From positions 8,756,225 through 8,820,224 of the forward strand of contig ML664175.1 in assembly GCA_007570785.1 (NCBI GenBank): a stretch of DNA of 64,000 bases, in the 5' to 3' direction. Position 1 is the stretch's first letter. The number at the start of each line of letters is the position of its first letter. Shown here piece after piece: positions 36,251-47,624 of the stretch. A program made the position numbers and the translations under genes. The notes beneath the pieces are model-generated. The model searched no databases. It saw only the letters and a list, made by a program, of their open reading frames with translations, and had not been told where the DNA came from. Source of the DNA: Antilocapra americana (lineage: Eukaryota; Chordata; Mammalia; Artiodactyla; Antilocapridae).

Positions 36251-37739
36251 ATTAGTAGTAAGTTCAAAGCTCTGATAAGAAGTTCTAATTTTATTTTTGT
36301 CTTCATCATAGCTCAAAAATTTTAACTGCTCTCTATTAGTCAGAAGTCATACAATGCAAACATAATAATCTCTCATCTTTAATCACTTAATACTCTATTT
36401 TATCTACAGAAAAGGGCATAGAAGCATGTTTACTCAGATCAGGAATTAAAGGATCAGAAATAGGAATGTAACTACAGGTCTAATTTCAAGTCCAGCTCCA
36501 CCTTTAAGCTTGCCTCTGTTAAATGTAGCACAATTATGAACTTTTTTATTTCTATTTTCAAAAGTGTGGTAGGGCCACTAAAATCACTGAGCACCACATT
36601 AAAGGGGTTGAAACAGAAAAGATTAAAAATTCCCAAGATTTTCAGCCTAAGCAAGCATCTCAAACTGTTACTGTCACTATGCTTTATGGTAATTTGGCAC
36701 AAATTCACATTTTAAAAAGTATTGTGACAAATACCTCTGGAGGTAAATGGTGAGAACTGTATTTCTTTGGGGAATTAAGGAGTCTTCAATTCTGTTCATT
36801 GGAGAGGGGAGAAAAACTTTCACTCTGATGCTTCTTTTTTCCCACAGTCTCATCTTAAGTGAAGGTGAAGTTTCTATTTTTTTCCACCTGCAATGTCAAC
36901 CTTATTTCAGCCCCCAAACTCCAGCAATAAATAAGCCTAACCTAGGAGTGCCTGGCCTTTGTGCTGTGGGGGTAAAAAAGGAATATCCTAGCAAAGTTGA
37001 TTCCAAAGCTTACTGGCTAGAATGGTCAAATAAACTCTCTATTTGAAATAGAGTGAGTTTTTGTATGGAATTTTAACTGTTATAGCAGATAAATCCTGCA
37101 GCATATTTTCTCCACTTACAGGCCAAACTAAAGTTGCTTCCAAACAGCATCAAGAGAAAAAAGATCTCTCAGGCAATGGAACTCAAGTACTGGCTGCCAT
37201 TTTGGATACTCAAAAGAGCACAAAAGCTTTCTATGGTTTGTGTGAAAGGTAGAGGATGAAAGAGATGCAAAAGTTAAGCGCCATTTTCACATAAAACGCC
37301 TCTGAATTTAAAAAGAAAGTAAATTTCACTGTTCTCTCTCTCCAGACTCCCAAAGCAGGGGAAATCAGGTAGTTCCCCCCCTCCCCAAATTGCATCACTC
37401 AGAAAATACAATCTCAATTAGACTTCATAAATGTGATGTTGCAAAAGGCTTTCAGACTGATGTCATTTCTCAAGTTTGCCTTGTGAAAGTTCAACATTAT
37501 TAATGTAAAGCTTCATAAAACCTTAAGACCGCCTGGCAAAAACACAGCCCAGAGGTTTAAACATATAAGATAAAAACACAAGAAAAAAAGAAGATTCAAA
37601 ACAGAAAAGTTTTAGAATCTTAAGAGTAAAGATAATCTTTTTCTAGGCTTTACACAAAACCTAGAAACCATACAGGAGATGTTTTTCATTGCACAAAAAT
37701 CATAAACTTATTTGCTAAAAGTCATATAAGTAAGAATGA

Positions 37740-38060
37740 TATACTGAGAATATTTGTAACATATATATGAGTTTTTAAAACATTTTAAATACACCAATAA
37801 GTCAGAAAGAAAAAAGGTTTAAAACTGAATAGAAAATTTAACAAAGAACATGAGTAAGCAATTTATAGAAGACATTAAAACAGCTTATAAGGAAAAATGT
37901 TCAACATTACTAGCAAAGATACACAAAGAGAAGCAAAATTACTTTAACACCTAAATGATGAAAAAAGATTAAACAGGTTAATACGTTAGATAAAGAAAAA
38001 TAAACCCTACTGATACTAATTTATATGCATTAAATGATTTAATATTTTAAAGGGTATCTT
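37740..38060 (+). mobile_element. Old L1 fragment
   Basis: GAAAAATGTTCAACATTACT followed by AGCAAAGATACACAAAGAGA is L1 ORF2 C-terminal sequence in + orientation; frames are broken. Confidence 0.6.
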
Positions 38061-39196
38061 TCAAATCTAAAAAAAATAAAATCCCATGCAATATGTCTGC
38101 TAAATTTCAATAAGCTATTTATTCATAATCGGCGGGAAAAGGGACATTTTTTTAAATGAAAAAACCAGCCTGATATTAAGTAAATGACTGACTGAAACAA
38201 AATCTAATCATCTTCTGGAGGACCAGTTTTTTCAGGACAAGTTAAAGGACTTACGGGAATCATATTAAAATACTTATATCTGAGGTATCGGAAGTTTATT
38301 GTGGAAAACTAATACTAGAGAAAAAAGAACATAGCCCAGGGCTTTGAAGTGTCCACAGTGTAGTAACTATGGGATCAAGATGTGGGTCCAATGGCTGTCC
38401 TTCCTCTTGTTTATATTCATCTTTTAAGGAGCAAACAGGCTTTTCCAGTTTTAATGGAGTGAATTTCATTTAAACACTGAAATCTATTGCTAAAGACAGG
38501 CATCTGGAGAAAAATCTCCAATAGGAATAGTATTAATAATTTCACTTTATCCATCCCAGAAAGAGGCAGCAATACTGTTACAATGCAGTAGGTTAACTTC
38601 TTGATTTACAAAACAAATTCTGCAAGAAGTGAGTCAATATACAATTTCTTCACAAGTTTCCTTTTATGATGTAATATCCTTCATATGGGGAAACAAAAGC
38701 AACTACTGCCATATTTGAAGACAGAAGTATCCCCTTTTGCCTCCACCTACAATAAGCTACACCTTTGATAAAAAGTTTGAAATAAAGTAATAAACAACAT
38801 GAATTCAAAATGCTGGGAGGAAATTGCAATACTTGTTAATATGGAAATATCCTTTTCACCAGGTTTTCCGACTCTGAGAAGAATCCTAACTTTCCAGAAT
38901 TGTTTAATTTTGGAAAAGGCTAAAAGAGCCAAGAGTAAATCTAAAAGCTTGACTGCTCCATACTGCCCTCACTTGGACACTGTAAGTCCCTGGTGGCTCC
39001 TTTTCCCTTTTCAGAGATAAATAAGTAAAACTATGTAGCTCAATGTTTTCCTCTACTCTCAATTTAAAAAAAAAAAAAAAGTTTTTACTTGTTAAAATGT
39101 ATGTCTTAATCATATATCTATTATTTTTATTTTAAACATACTTTCCACAAAAAGATAATGTCATAATATTTTTTTACAACTCTCTTCTACTTTTCT

Positions 39197-39516
39197 TTTT
39201 TTTTTTTTTTTTTTAATTTTTTTATTTTTTTTTAATTATTGTTTTAGCCATACATTGTTATGATATCACCATGGGTTTACATATGCTTCCCCTCCGGGTC
39301 CCCCCTCCCTCCTACCTCCCCCCCGGGAAATCTCACTGCACCAGTCCCGAGCATCAATCCTGGGCTGGCGATTGATTAGACACATGACAATTAACATGCT
39401 TCAATGCCCTTCTCCCATATCATCCCACCCTTACCCTCATCCACAAAGTCCACGAGTCTATTCTATACATCTGCGTTCCTTTTGTTGTCTCCCATGTTGG
39501 GTTCTCATTACTGTCT
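39197..39516 (-). mobile_element. 5'-truncated ruminant L1 with perfect 12-bp target-site duplication
   Basis: Poly-T at the left (the - strand tail), then the reverse complement of the L1 3' UTR (GTTATGATATCACCATGGGT-type text, CCCGAGCATCAATCCTGGGC). Flanked by TTCTACTTTTCT at 39185-39196 and 39517-39528. Same family as the L1 at 52.8-54.1 kb. Confidence 0.85.
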
Positions 39517-39571
39517 TTCTACTTTTCTGTTGGGAAAAAAAAAAGCCAGAAAGATGGGAAACAAAGGGATT

Positions 39572-39688
39572 ATTTTTTTTTGGATGCACTAGCAGCAAGT
39601 GGGATCTTAGTTCCCAACCAGGGATGGAACCCCTGCCCCATGTAGTGGAAGTATGGATTCTTAACCACTGGGCCACCAGATAAGTTTC
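39572..39688 (-). mobile_element. CHR-type SINE fragment
   Basis: CAAGTGGGATCTTAGTTCCC, AACCAGGGATGGAACCCCTG, TTCTTAACCACTGGGCCACC; 5' half missing. Confidence 0.7.
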
Positions 39689-40914
39689 CACAGAGATTTT
39701 ATACATTTTTATTATTTTCCTTTTTTTTAAAGTACATAATAGACAATTAAGTACACCCTCACTGTTACTTTCACTTATATTGGTTCTCATAAAGGCCTCC
39801 GAATTGATTTATAAGTTTCTAAAAGACTTGTTTACTTGAATGCTCTGTATGTCAATTGATCTTGATATTAATCTCAACCGTTAGATACAGACAGGGTTGA
39901 CGTCCCCAGGAGGTGTCTAAGCTCTAAACTATTCCTTTCCCTCAAACATAAATGCTTACACACGTCATGCATCTCTGGGAGGATCTGGGATTTGACATTC
40001 AATGTAGGCTTACTACTCATGAAATCAACTTACAGTACCGTTTTAGAACATTAAAAACAGCATTCACTTCCTACTGTCAGTCACACTGATGATCTTCCTT
40101 ATACTTTAGATGCGCAGTTAAAATAATTCAAAACCAAAATTAAAGGCCCAACCATAAAAGCACACTGCAATTTCAGGACCTTTAATGCAGCAGAGTGCAA
40201 AGTCACAGTCAGGAAAGGGGCCAGGTTTCCTTCAACCTAGTAAAAGGCCAAAAGCACTACCAAAAAAGTCAAATGAAGATCTCATTTGACTTTTTTTCCA
40301 TCAAACTTCTCAGCCAAAAGTGTATGTCACTTTAAGTCATCACATTTCAAATGTATAACATGCTTTATGTAAATGTTACTTATGAAAGCCCATAATACTT
40401 TGCATTGGTAGATCACTCTGACACAAAGTAATATGATTTTTATACCAGATCTGCTTTTCATGAATATGCCATGAAGTGTGGCAATGGCTGTTATTTATAA
40501 CATAAAATTGGAAACAACAGATTCATAAATTGAATTACTGTCAACATCATTAAATATTCTGACTCCTAATCCAATTCTTTTTTCACATTTCATCACGCTG
40601 GCACCAGGAACCAGAAGTAAGATTTTAGGAAAGTGCTTCATGGGCAAATACTGAAGAAAAATTAGATTCTGACTTCCTGCTAATACTAATACTTCCTTGT
40701 CAATACTTCCTTCAGAAAGCCCTTAAGCAGGTTTCTACACATTAAATACACTTAAAAAAAAATCCTCTATATCAAATCAGTTAGTTGCAATCTTCCCATT
40801 ATAGAGCTAAATTTCACTTTAGAACTCTAAGATTTTTTTTCAAGTTCATTTGATACAATAACATGACCTCTGAAACAAACTCATATTTTTTACTGTTTTA
40901 AATTAATCAAGATG

Positions 40915-41180
40915 GCAGAATATGGTATGATATCACTTCTATGTGGAATATGAAAAACACAACAAACTAGTGAATTTCAAAGGAAAAAAAACAGAATTAC
41001 ATAGAGAGAACTAGTGAGAAGGGCAATACTGAGGTAAGGGAAGGAAGTACAAACTATTGGGTATAAGACAGGCTCAAGGATGTACTGTACAACATGGAGA
41101 ATATAGTCAGTATTTTGTAATAACAATAAATGGAAAGTAACCTTTAAAAACTACAAAAAATTTTACAGTAAAAAAAAACA
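40915..41180 (+). mobile_element. L1 3' end fragment
   Basis: ATATCACTTCTATGTGGAAT, GTACAAACTATTGGGTATAA, GGATGTACTGTACAACATGG then an A-rich tail. Confidence 0.65.
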
Positions 41181-43000
41181 AAAACAAAAACTGCACAACT
41201 CCCAGGAAGAAAATTCTTGAAAATATAAGTTATTACTTACAATATGTCAACTTCTTCACTTTAACCACACAAGAAAACAAAAACAATTCAGCCTCTACTA
41301 GTTCTACATTGTTAGATGAGTCTGCATTTTCTGTTTTAAAATACTCTGGGCTTAACAGGCCTTACACTGTGTCCATATTCTTTACATGTCAGAAACTACT
41401 ACTTCTAAGATCTCAGTTCAAACTCACAGAATGTTTTTTAAATATTTAAACTGCATAAAAATACAATATTATAATCCTAGAACCAGTTAGTAAATCAGAC
41501 CAGTTAAGCAATTATGAATGTTTCTTACGCCCTGTAAAGGAACTCAAATTTTTAATAAGGTATTGAGCCAATACAGGGCACAAAACACACAAAACAATAC
41601 AAAATACTGACAAGAAACTGAAAATTGGGGAGAGAAATAATGCTCCAAAGAAAAGAATCTAAGAAGAAAAAGTATGACCTCTACAGTTTAATAAAAGGAA
41701 AAAAAAAAAGCTTTAGAATGGTATTTTATTAAGAATAAATGGACACTTGGAATTGACGTAAACCCCAATTTTTCTAGACTGATAACTGCAAAAATATACA
41801 GACTATTCTGCTTAAAGATCAATGCAACCCTTTCTTTATAACAGAAAACAAAATGTGGCCCAAACATGCAAAACTTACCATCCATATCCAACATACTCAT
41901 AATAGAAAACGAAACAAAAACATAATCCAAAATATCAGGCATATCAAACACAGTACTTAAAATGATTCAATGAAAACAAGCTTAACATTCCCTATTTTAT
42001 AATAATGTTTAACTTCTTTATTTCCACTGGCAATCGATAAATGAAAAATCTTGCTATATCCAGATCTTTTCAGATTAACATGCCCATGCTTTGTCACCTT
42101 GAGTTATAGGAATAATCAAGATTGCACTGCCTGAACTGAAGAAAAGTAAGGAATTTTGTCTTTGATTTTACTGTCCAAAATAAAAACAGATCAAGATGAC
42201 ATGTACAAATGCTGAGAATGTGTCATATTTGTTTTTTCTTTCCAGTCCAACCAAAGCATTCCTTGTCACTTCTCCACATCTAACTTACATTTCAACTTGT
42301 TATTCAGTTTGTGGTTGCAGTAACAGGGGCTCTGCCTATGTTGTTTGTTGTTGTTACTTGCTTTTTAAAATTAATGTTTAAAGAGTTTACATACTGGAAT
42401 TGCTTTATCTGTGCCTTTTTTAAAATTAAATTTTTCCTATAGAAAATTTGGAAAATACTAGAAAGTGTAAAAATAAATTTGTAGTTGCATCATCTAATCA
42501 CTTTCACAACTATGACTCTCTTTTGAGTCTTATCTCCAATAGACATATAACCACTTTTAGTTCTACAGTTCAGTAAACAAAATTAGAATTACACTACTTT
42601 CTAACCTATTTTCATTTAAAAACTAGTATTTCCCACACCCTTAAATATTATTTGAGAACGAGTTTTAATGGATTCTTTAACTAGAATCTTTAGCCAATCC
42701 TTAGGTTGGGGTAAAGGATTAAAAATTATTAAAAATAATCCCCTCACTTTCTCCCTTCCCTTTACCTTTATGACCACAGTGTAGAAAAGAATTGTAAACC
42801 ATTCACACTACTGTCCAAGATGCGATAAATAGGCCCCTGAGAAATGCGGAGCCTAATAAGATTTAAACTTGACACCAAAGAAGTGATGCGCTAATAATGA
42901 CATTTCAAGTACTGTTCAGTAGATGTGACCTTATTGGAGGCAAATTTCCTAAAATTTGCAGTACTAAAATAATGACCAATTCTAACTACAAGAAGGTTCC
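41181..43000. other. CCPG1 first-intron / promoter-distal stretch
   Basis: AT-rich DNA with no recognised repeat or gene; GC content begins to rise after 43.0 kb. Confidence 0.6.
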
Positions 43001-43708
43001 ATTCCATTTCTTAATAAAGCTAGACTGAAGCAGCGCCAATTTCACCCGCTCAACAAAGTGCCTAATAGGCCGAGTTCGTCAAAATCGGCGCTCCCCAAGG
43101 CAAAAAGTTGGATTCATTAAACAAAATAAACAGCTTAACGCGTACAAGACACGGTGTGGACTGATGCTACTGGGGGCTTATCGACTGGGAAGGGGACAAG
43201 GCGATGGGGCGGAAGATAGGGAGATTTGATGATTATCAGACTGGCGCACAAGCAGAAATCTCAAATGCATTATTTAATCTTTCTGTTCCTGGCATCACGA
43301 GGCTCAAACGTCACCAAAAGAGACCGGCTGGCTGAAAAGCCGGCGGGGTGACGCTCACAACATCTTACCATATGGATTCTCATCAATCAGGACCGAGAAG
43401 AGCCTTAAGCCAGCCCAGTGGAGTAAGGCGGGTGCGTCCCCCGGACCGACGGCTCCCCTACAAGCCCGGCGCCCCGCTCCTGTCTGCACGCAGGAAACCG
43501 AGGATGCAGGACCACCGGACCGGACGCCGCGGGATCTGCGGCCCCGCGTTCTGAGGGGGCCACCCAGGCGGCCGCAAACGCCCAGCCGAAGGGTCAAGCC
43601 TCCCCTCAGCGCAGACCCCACGAATACCTCCACCAGACGACTGACACAAGAACCGCGACAGCCGGCGCGGACGCCCCTCCTGGGGTCCAAACCCGCCCAG
43701 GACCTCAC

Positions 43709-43855
43709 CTGAAGTAGCAGCGCCACCTCCGCCCGACGGCGCTGGCTGTCGCGGCGGCGGCGGTCACAACTCCGAGAGCAGTGACGCCTCTCATAAAAAC
43801 AACCTGCTCACAGGCGCCCGCAGCCGGGAGGCGGCGGCCGGCGGAGCGCCGCGGC
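43709..43855 (-). other. CCPG1: CCPG1 non-coding first exon (5' UTR)
   Basis: A strong donor, TTCAG|GTGAGG, ends an exon-like GC-rich segment at 43709. Splicing it to 25399 puts the CCPG1 ATG nine bases into the next exon. The upper boundary (TSS) is a guess placed just below the ZNF143-like element. An upstream ATG at 43794-43792 lies in this exon. Confidence 0.6.
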
Positions 43856-43876
43856 GCATGCCGGGACTCGTAGTCC
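43856..43876 (-). promoter_or_regulatory. ZNF143/THAP11-type element (ACTAC...TCCC...GCATGC)
   Basis: On the - strand: ACTACGAGTCCCGGCATGC, agreeing with the known ACTACAATTCCCAGCATGC consensus at 16 of 19 positions. Such sites commonly sit at the TSS of CpG-island and bidirectional promoters. Confidence 0.7.
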
Positions 43877-43913
43877 GGTCCGCGCCTCATACTCGGCGAC
43901 GGCCGAGGGAAGA

Positions 43914-43929
43914 ACTACCACTCCCGAAG
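43914..43929 (+). promoter_or_regulatory. Second ZNF143-like element, opposite strand
   Basis: ACTACCACTCCCGAAG keeps the ACTAC and TCCC blocks but not the GCATGC end. 38 bp from the first element and pointing the other way, which would suit the two divergent transcripts. Confidence 0.45.
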
Positions 43930-44028
43930 AGGAGCGCAGCCGGCCGCCGGGAAGCTGCTGGAAGCTGGGCCCCGCGGCCGAGATCCCGACAACATCCGGG
44001 CCCTGGCGCTGGAGCTGCGCCGCGGCCG

Positions 44029-44042
44029 GTTACTATGGAGAC
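44029..44042 (+). promoter_or_regulatory. X-box-like RFX element
   Basis: GTTACTATGGAGAC resembles the RFX X-box GTTGCCATGGCAAC (10 of 14 positions, with the half-site GTTRCY and central ATGG kept). It lies 225 bp upstream of the PIERCE2 start codon. RFX factors drive ciliary genes, which fits PIERCE2. Confidence 0.5.
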
Positions 44043-44266
44043 GGGCTGCTACAACCATTGGGCAGGATTCCTTCCACCCTGGAGGACCGCTCCTGGGATT
44101 AGGCAGATTGGTATATACGGATTGATCCAGCCGACCGCTCACCAACTCTTTGCTGCTTTAACTGTGTGTAGAAAAAGGGCCGCGTACCCTCGGTGCTCGC
44201 TGGCCTTCTAGCCATCAGCTGCAGGAAGACACTGCGTTTGCGGAAAAAACAAAGAAGACATCGAGA

Positions 44267-44284
44267 ATGACGGAGTGCGACTGG
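44267..44284 (+). CDS. PIERCE2: PIERCE2 first coding exon (six codons)
   Basis: ATG ACG GAG TGC GAC TGG followed by donor GTGGGT. Phase 0 joins the next exon (GAT AAG...). ATG has A at -3. Chosen because it is the ATG nearest the CpG island that leads in frame to the exon at 50474 through a plausible donor; another donor or first exon cannot be excluded. Confidence 0.55.
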
Positions 44285-46556
44285 GTGGGTTCGGGTTGGA
44301 TGTTTTTGACTGTTGGTAACTACTATAAATTTGGGGCACCTCGCATTCCCACCCACCCCACGCTCCAAAAAAAAACCCCACTTTTGTAGGCAATCACTGG
44401 ACTACAGAGATGTAACATGCATTGCATTAAGCCGGAATTGCCTCTGAAGGTATAAAGATTGGGGATGGTATGCAACTCATACCCCACTGCAAAATGGGGT
44501 GATGGTTTTGAACAAGAAAAGCGTGCCTTGTTAATATACAGTTGTTTATACTGTGTCTTATTCAACAAAGGATATGAGGGGGCGAAAGAATATGATGCAT
44601 TTATATCACTGTTGATAGAAACAGTAGAAAGGTAATGTTTAATTCTCTGTCCCCTAATTGTGGCCAAAAAGTTTTTAAAAACATGAACAAGAAGGATGGT
44701 TGGGCCTGAGGAGAAACAAAAGGGTGCCTAAAAATTAGGCTTTAAGGAATTTTTTGCTTTTGGTGTTACTGTGATTAACATCAACTGTGAAACAAAAACC
44801 AAAGAAGAAAAAGCACTTTTAATGTTATAATTACAGCTTCTATAATGGGCATTTTTATTATTTCAATGGCTTGTTATTTATCTTTATAAAAATGCGTGTT
44901 TATAACAAAAGACTTGGAAAAGTCAAAGTTGCCTAGTCTTCTCTAATTCTAGGAGAGCCTGGGTATTAAATTAGTAAGAAAGCCAATACCATTTATTTGT
45001 AGATTTTCATTCACGGCACTTAATTGGTTTTTCTTATCCTTCAGTAACAGTCGCTGACTCAGTTTGTAATCTAGCAGAGAATTTAATCTTTTTATTATTC
45101 TTTGTATTAGGCTGTTTTGTTTTTAATATATCTGTTTTGAACTCCACATTTCAAGAATATCAGATTTGAAGAGGGCTAAACCTAAATAAGAAAGCTACAG
45201 TGAGGACTTAGGATATAAAGTAAAAGCAATGCGTATTTTGTTTCAAAATCTATAAACATTTGTGAATTGTTCTGGAGGTACAAAAGATTTAGGTGGACAG
45301 TAACTTGTACAGATTGTATGGTACAGATTATGCCAACAAAATTTTTTAGCTCATTTGTCTTCTATTTTGACTACATTCTGTTTTCTCTATTACATTTGGA
45401 ATCAAAGTTGATCTGAATTTTAGAGTCAGGTGTAGAGGGTGATTTGAAAGTCATAACCTCTGTGAGTGAGGTTTCCCTGGGAAACCTGACTGATGTCCAT
45501 AAATTATATCAGGATTGGTACTTTCTCTCACAAGTCACAAGGCAGCACCTCCCACATAAGAATCGTGGGAACCTTGACATTTTGAGACAATGTGACCTGT
45601 TGTCAGAATGCCATAACATTCTGGCAACTTACTCTGCTCCAATGTCTGTGCTCTGGATATTTAAAACAATTTAATAAGCAGTGTTAAAAAGAATAAATAG
45701 CAAGATCTGATGAGTTTTATTTCCAGCTTTGCCAGCTCCCTACAAGATAATGAGTGTTAGTAAATGGGAATATACTAGTGTTAAGTGTTATTAACCTGTA
45801 AATTTCAGAACTGAATTGTGGAAGATGGTGCATATGCATTGAGGTATACCTGCAAAAAATAAAATGATAAAAATTGGTTCCATTTATATAGTAATGTACA
45901 TTTTACATCTATTTTCTTTCACTTTCCAACCACAGGAACTATAGCACATTTTTTTAACCAGTTTTACAGACAATATAAAAACAAAGGTGCAGTGATGATA
46001 AAGGGTTGGAATCTAGGTCACCCAGTTCTTGCCTTGTACTACTCCCCCAATACTATCACACTTCTTCAAATGTGAACAAAAGTGGATTATGAATTTTAAT
46101 ATCTCAAATTAGAGCCATTAAATGTGAAGATAAAATAAATAGGTCTAAATTTTTAAGCTATACAAAAAAGGTGGAATGAATACTTCACATTTGCAGACTA
46201 GAACTAAAGATTTCAAAACAAATAGGCTTCTGATAGTGGGGAACAGTTTTGCTGAGACATTAAGTTGAATCACCCAGGAATTCAGAGTGAGCTGGGTTAT
46301 TTTAAGAGGAACCAAACTAATCTGACCCAAAGTTGATCCTGACACAACAATGTGGCCAATATTCTTTCCTCCATTTTAGAGTTGGTGAACCCAAGATTTT
46401 GTGCTTGCTAGTTTTAAGGATTTAGAATTCTTAAAGGGTCTGAACCTCATGAATCACAAGAATCTACTAAAAAGTCTTCAAAGAAAAAGAATTTTAATGC
46501 ATATAAGCAACCTTCTATTTAATTCAACCTTAAAAAGTCACAACTACAGTACTGTG

Positions 46557-46770
46557 GGGCTTCCCAGGTGGCACCAGTGGTAAAAAGATCGCCTGAGAGG
46601 TGGGTTCAATCCCTGCATTAGGAAGATCCCCTGGAGGCAGGCACGGCAACCCACTCCAGTATTCTTGCTTGAAGAATCCCTACGGACAGAGGAGCCTGGT
46701 GGGCTACAGTCCTAGGGCTGCAAAGAGCCAGACAGGACTGAAGCAACTTAGCACCCGCACATACACACTG
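46557..46770 (+). mobile_element. Bov-tA SINE
   Basis: GGGCTTCCCAGGTGGCACCA head, AAGATCCCCTGGAGGCAGGC, GGACAGAGGAGCCTGGTGGG, ending CTGAAGCAACTTAGCACCCG. Confidence 0.85.
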
Positions 46771-47624
46771 TGCCCTGCCAACCTCTCTCTAAGGTTAGAT
46801 TATAACAATATAATTTCTGATCTGAAAGGACTCAGATGTTAAGTATTTCAGCAATTTCTAAATTTGGGTTTTTTTAAAACTGCTAAAATTTTTTGCCAAC
46901 ATGGACACCACAGAATGCATTATCACATGTGTAATAATGGGCCTTATCACAAGTAAATGTACACTCTTCATTTATGTTTTTCAAATAACTGAAAATCACT
47001 TTCCTATGGCTACATTTGGAGAGCCCTTATATCCTCAGATTAAGAAACAAACTTATCTAATCCATCACCAATGTTTTATATTTATAGACAAGGTATTTGT
47101 CTATTTGTCAAGGAATTTGAATCCTTGCAAAGTAACATCATCAAAGTCACGCAGCTTTTATTACTGGCAACATCAGAACCTAGAACTGGTGACACCTAAG
47201 TTTGAAGGTGAAGACCTGCCTTTTTAAAAACTAACTAACCAATTTCCCAACATTATGGAGCTGGTTTCCTATGTGTTTATCTTCTATACAATAAAATGTG
47301 GAACTTCAGATTTTTAATCACCATTTTTCCAGCATCTAACAATGCCCGGCACACAGTAGGTACTCAGTATTTGTTGAATGAGTGATAAACAAGGTCCACA
47401 TAGTCTGTTCCATGTGAATCCCTTCACCTACATGATTGAAGCTTGTTGATTTTAATGGACATGACTTTACTGAAGATAAAGCATGTTATGTTCATGTGCT
47501 AGAAAATATCACTTTTGTATTCATTCTTTTTACTGTCTTGCTCCCTCTTCCCCCAAATAGCTAAATTATTTTGAATATTTATTAAATTTATTATGTATGT
47601 TAGTAACAAATTGTAGCAAATGGC

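Larger units (their letters stand above)
25400..43708. other. CCPG1 first intron (18 kb)
   Basis: Separates the non-coding first exon from the first coding exon. Contains the inverted repeat at 25570-26205, many bovid repeats between 27.5 and 32.1 kb and 34.7-35.3 kb, a young L1 at 39.2-39.5 kb, and older L1/L2 pieces. No protein-coding exon was found; all open frames here lie in repeats or lack conservation signals. Confidence 0.75.
3840..43860 (-). other. CCPG1: CCPG1 gene (complete): ER-phagy receptor, cell cycle progression protein 1
   Basis: CCPG1 is a single-pass ER membrane protein whose cytosolic N-terminus recruits the autophagy machinery and whose lumenal part engages ER cargo. Eight coding exons sum to 2,436 nt (811 residues plus stop) with every phase matching. 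Visible parts: LC3-interacting region W14-T-V-I17; FIP200-type motifs SDIE (22-25) and SDIVTLE (106-112); acidic serine-rich segment; basic RRRRARKK before a membrane helix at about 221-237 ([17 protein letters not shown]); then a long coiled coil (about 250-460), a lysine-rich stretch rich in [14 protein letters not shown] repeats, and a conserved helical end. Alternative use of the last intron gives a 761-residue form with a different tail. The family is known to be induced by ER stress. TSS is not directly visible. Confidence 0.95.
43330..44065. promoter_or_regulatory. CpG island: shared promoter of CCPG1 and PIERCE2
   Basis: The only strongly GC- and CpG-rich block in the window. Divergent first exons leave it on either side (CCPG1 exon to the left on -, PIERCE2 start at 44267 to the right on +). 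No TATA box stands out. It holds two ZNF143-like elements, an inverted CCAAT box (ATTGG, 44057-44061) and an X-box-like element, a combination usual for head-to-head housekeeping/ciliary gene pairs. Confidence 0.8.

Noticed and set aside
43355..43726. 123-residue open frame on - strand in the CpG island
   Set aside because: GC-rich DNA gives few stop codons; the frame crosses the likely CCPG1 donor, and its sequence (Arg/Gly-rich) has no family resemblance.
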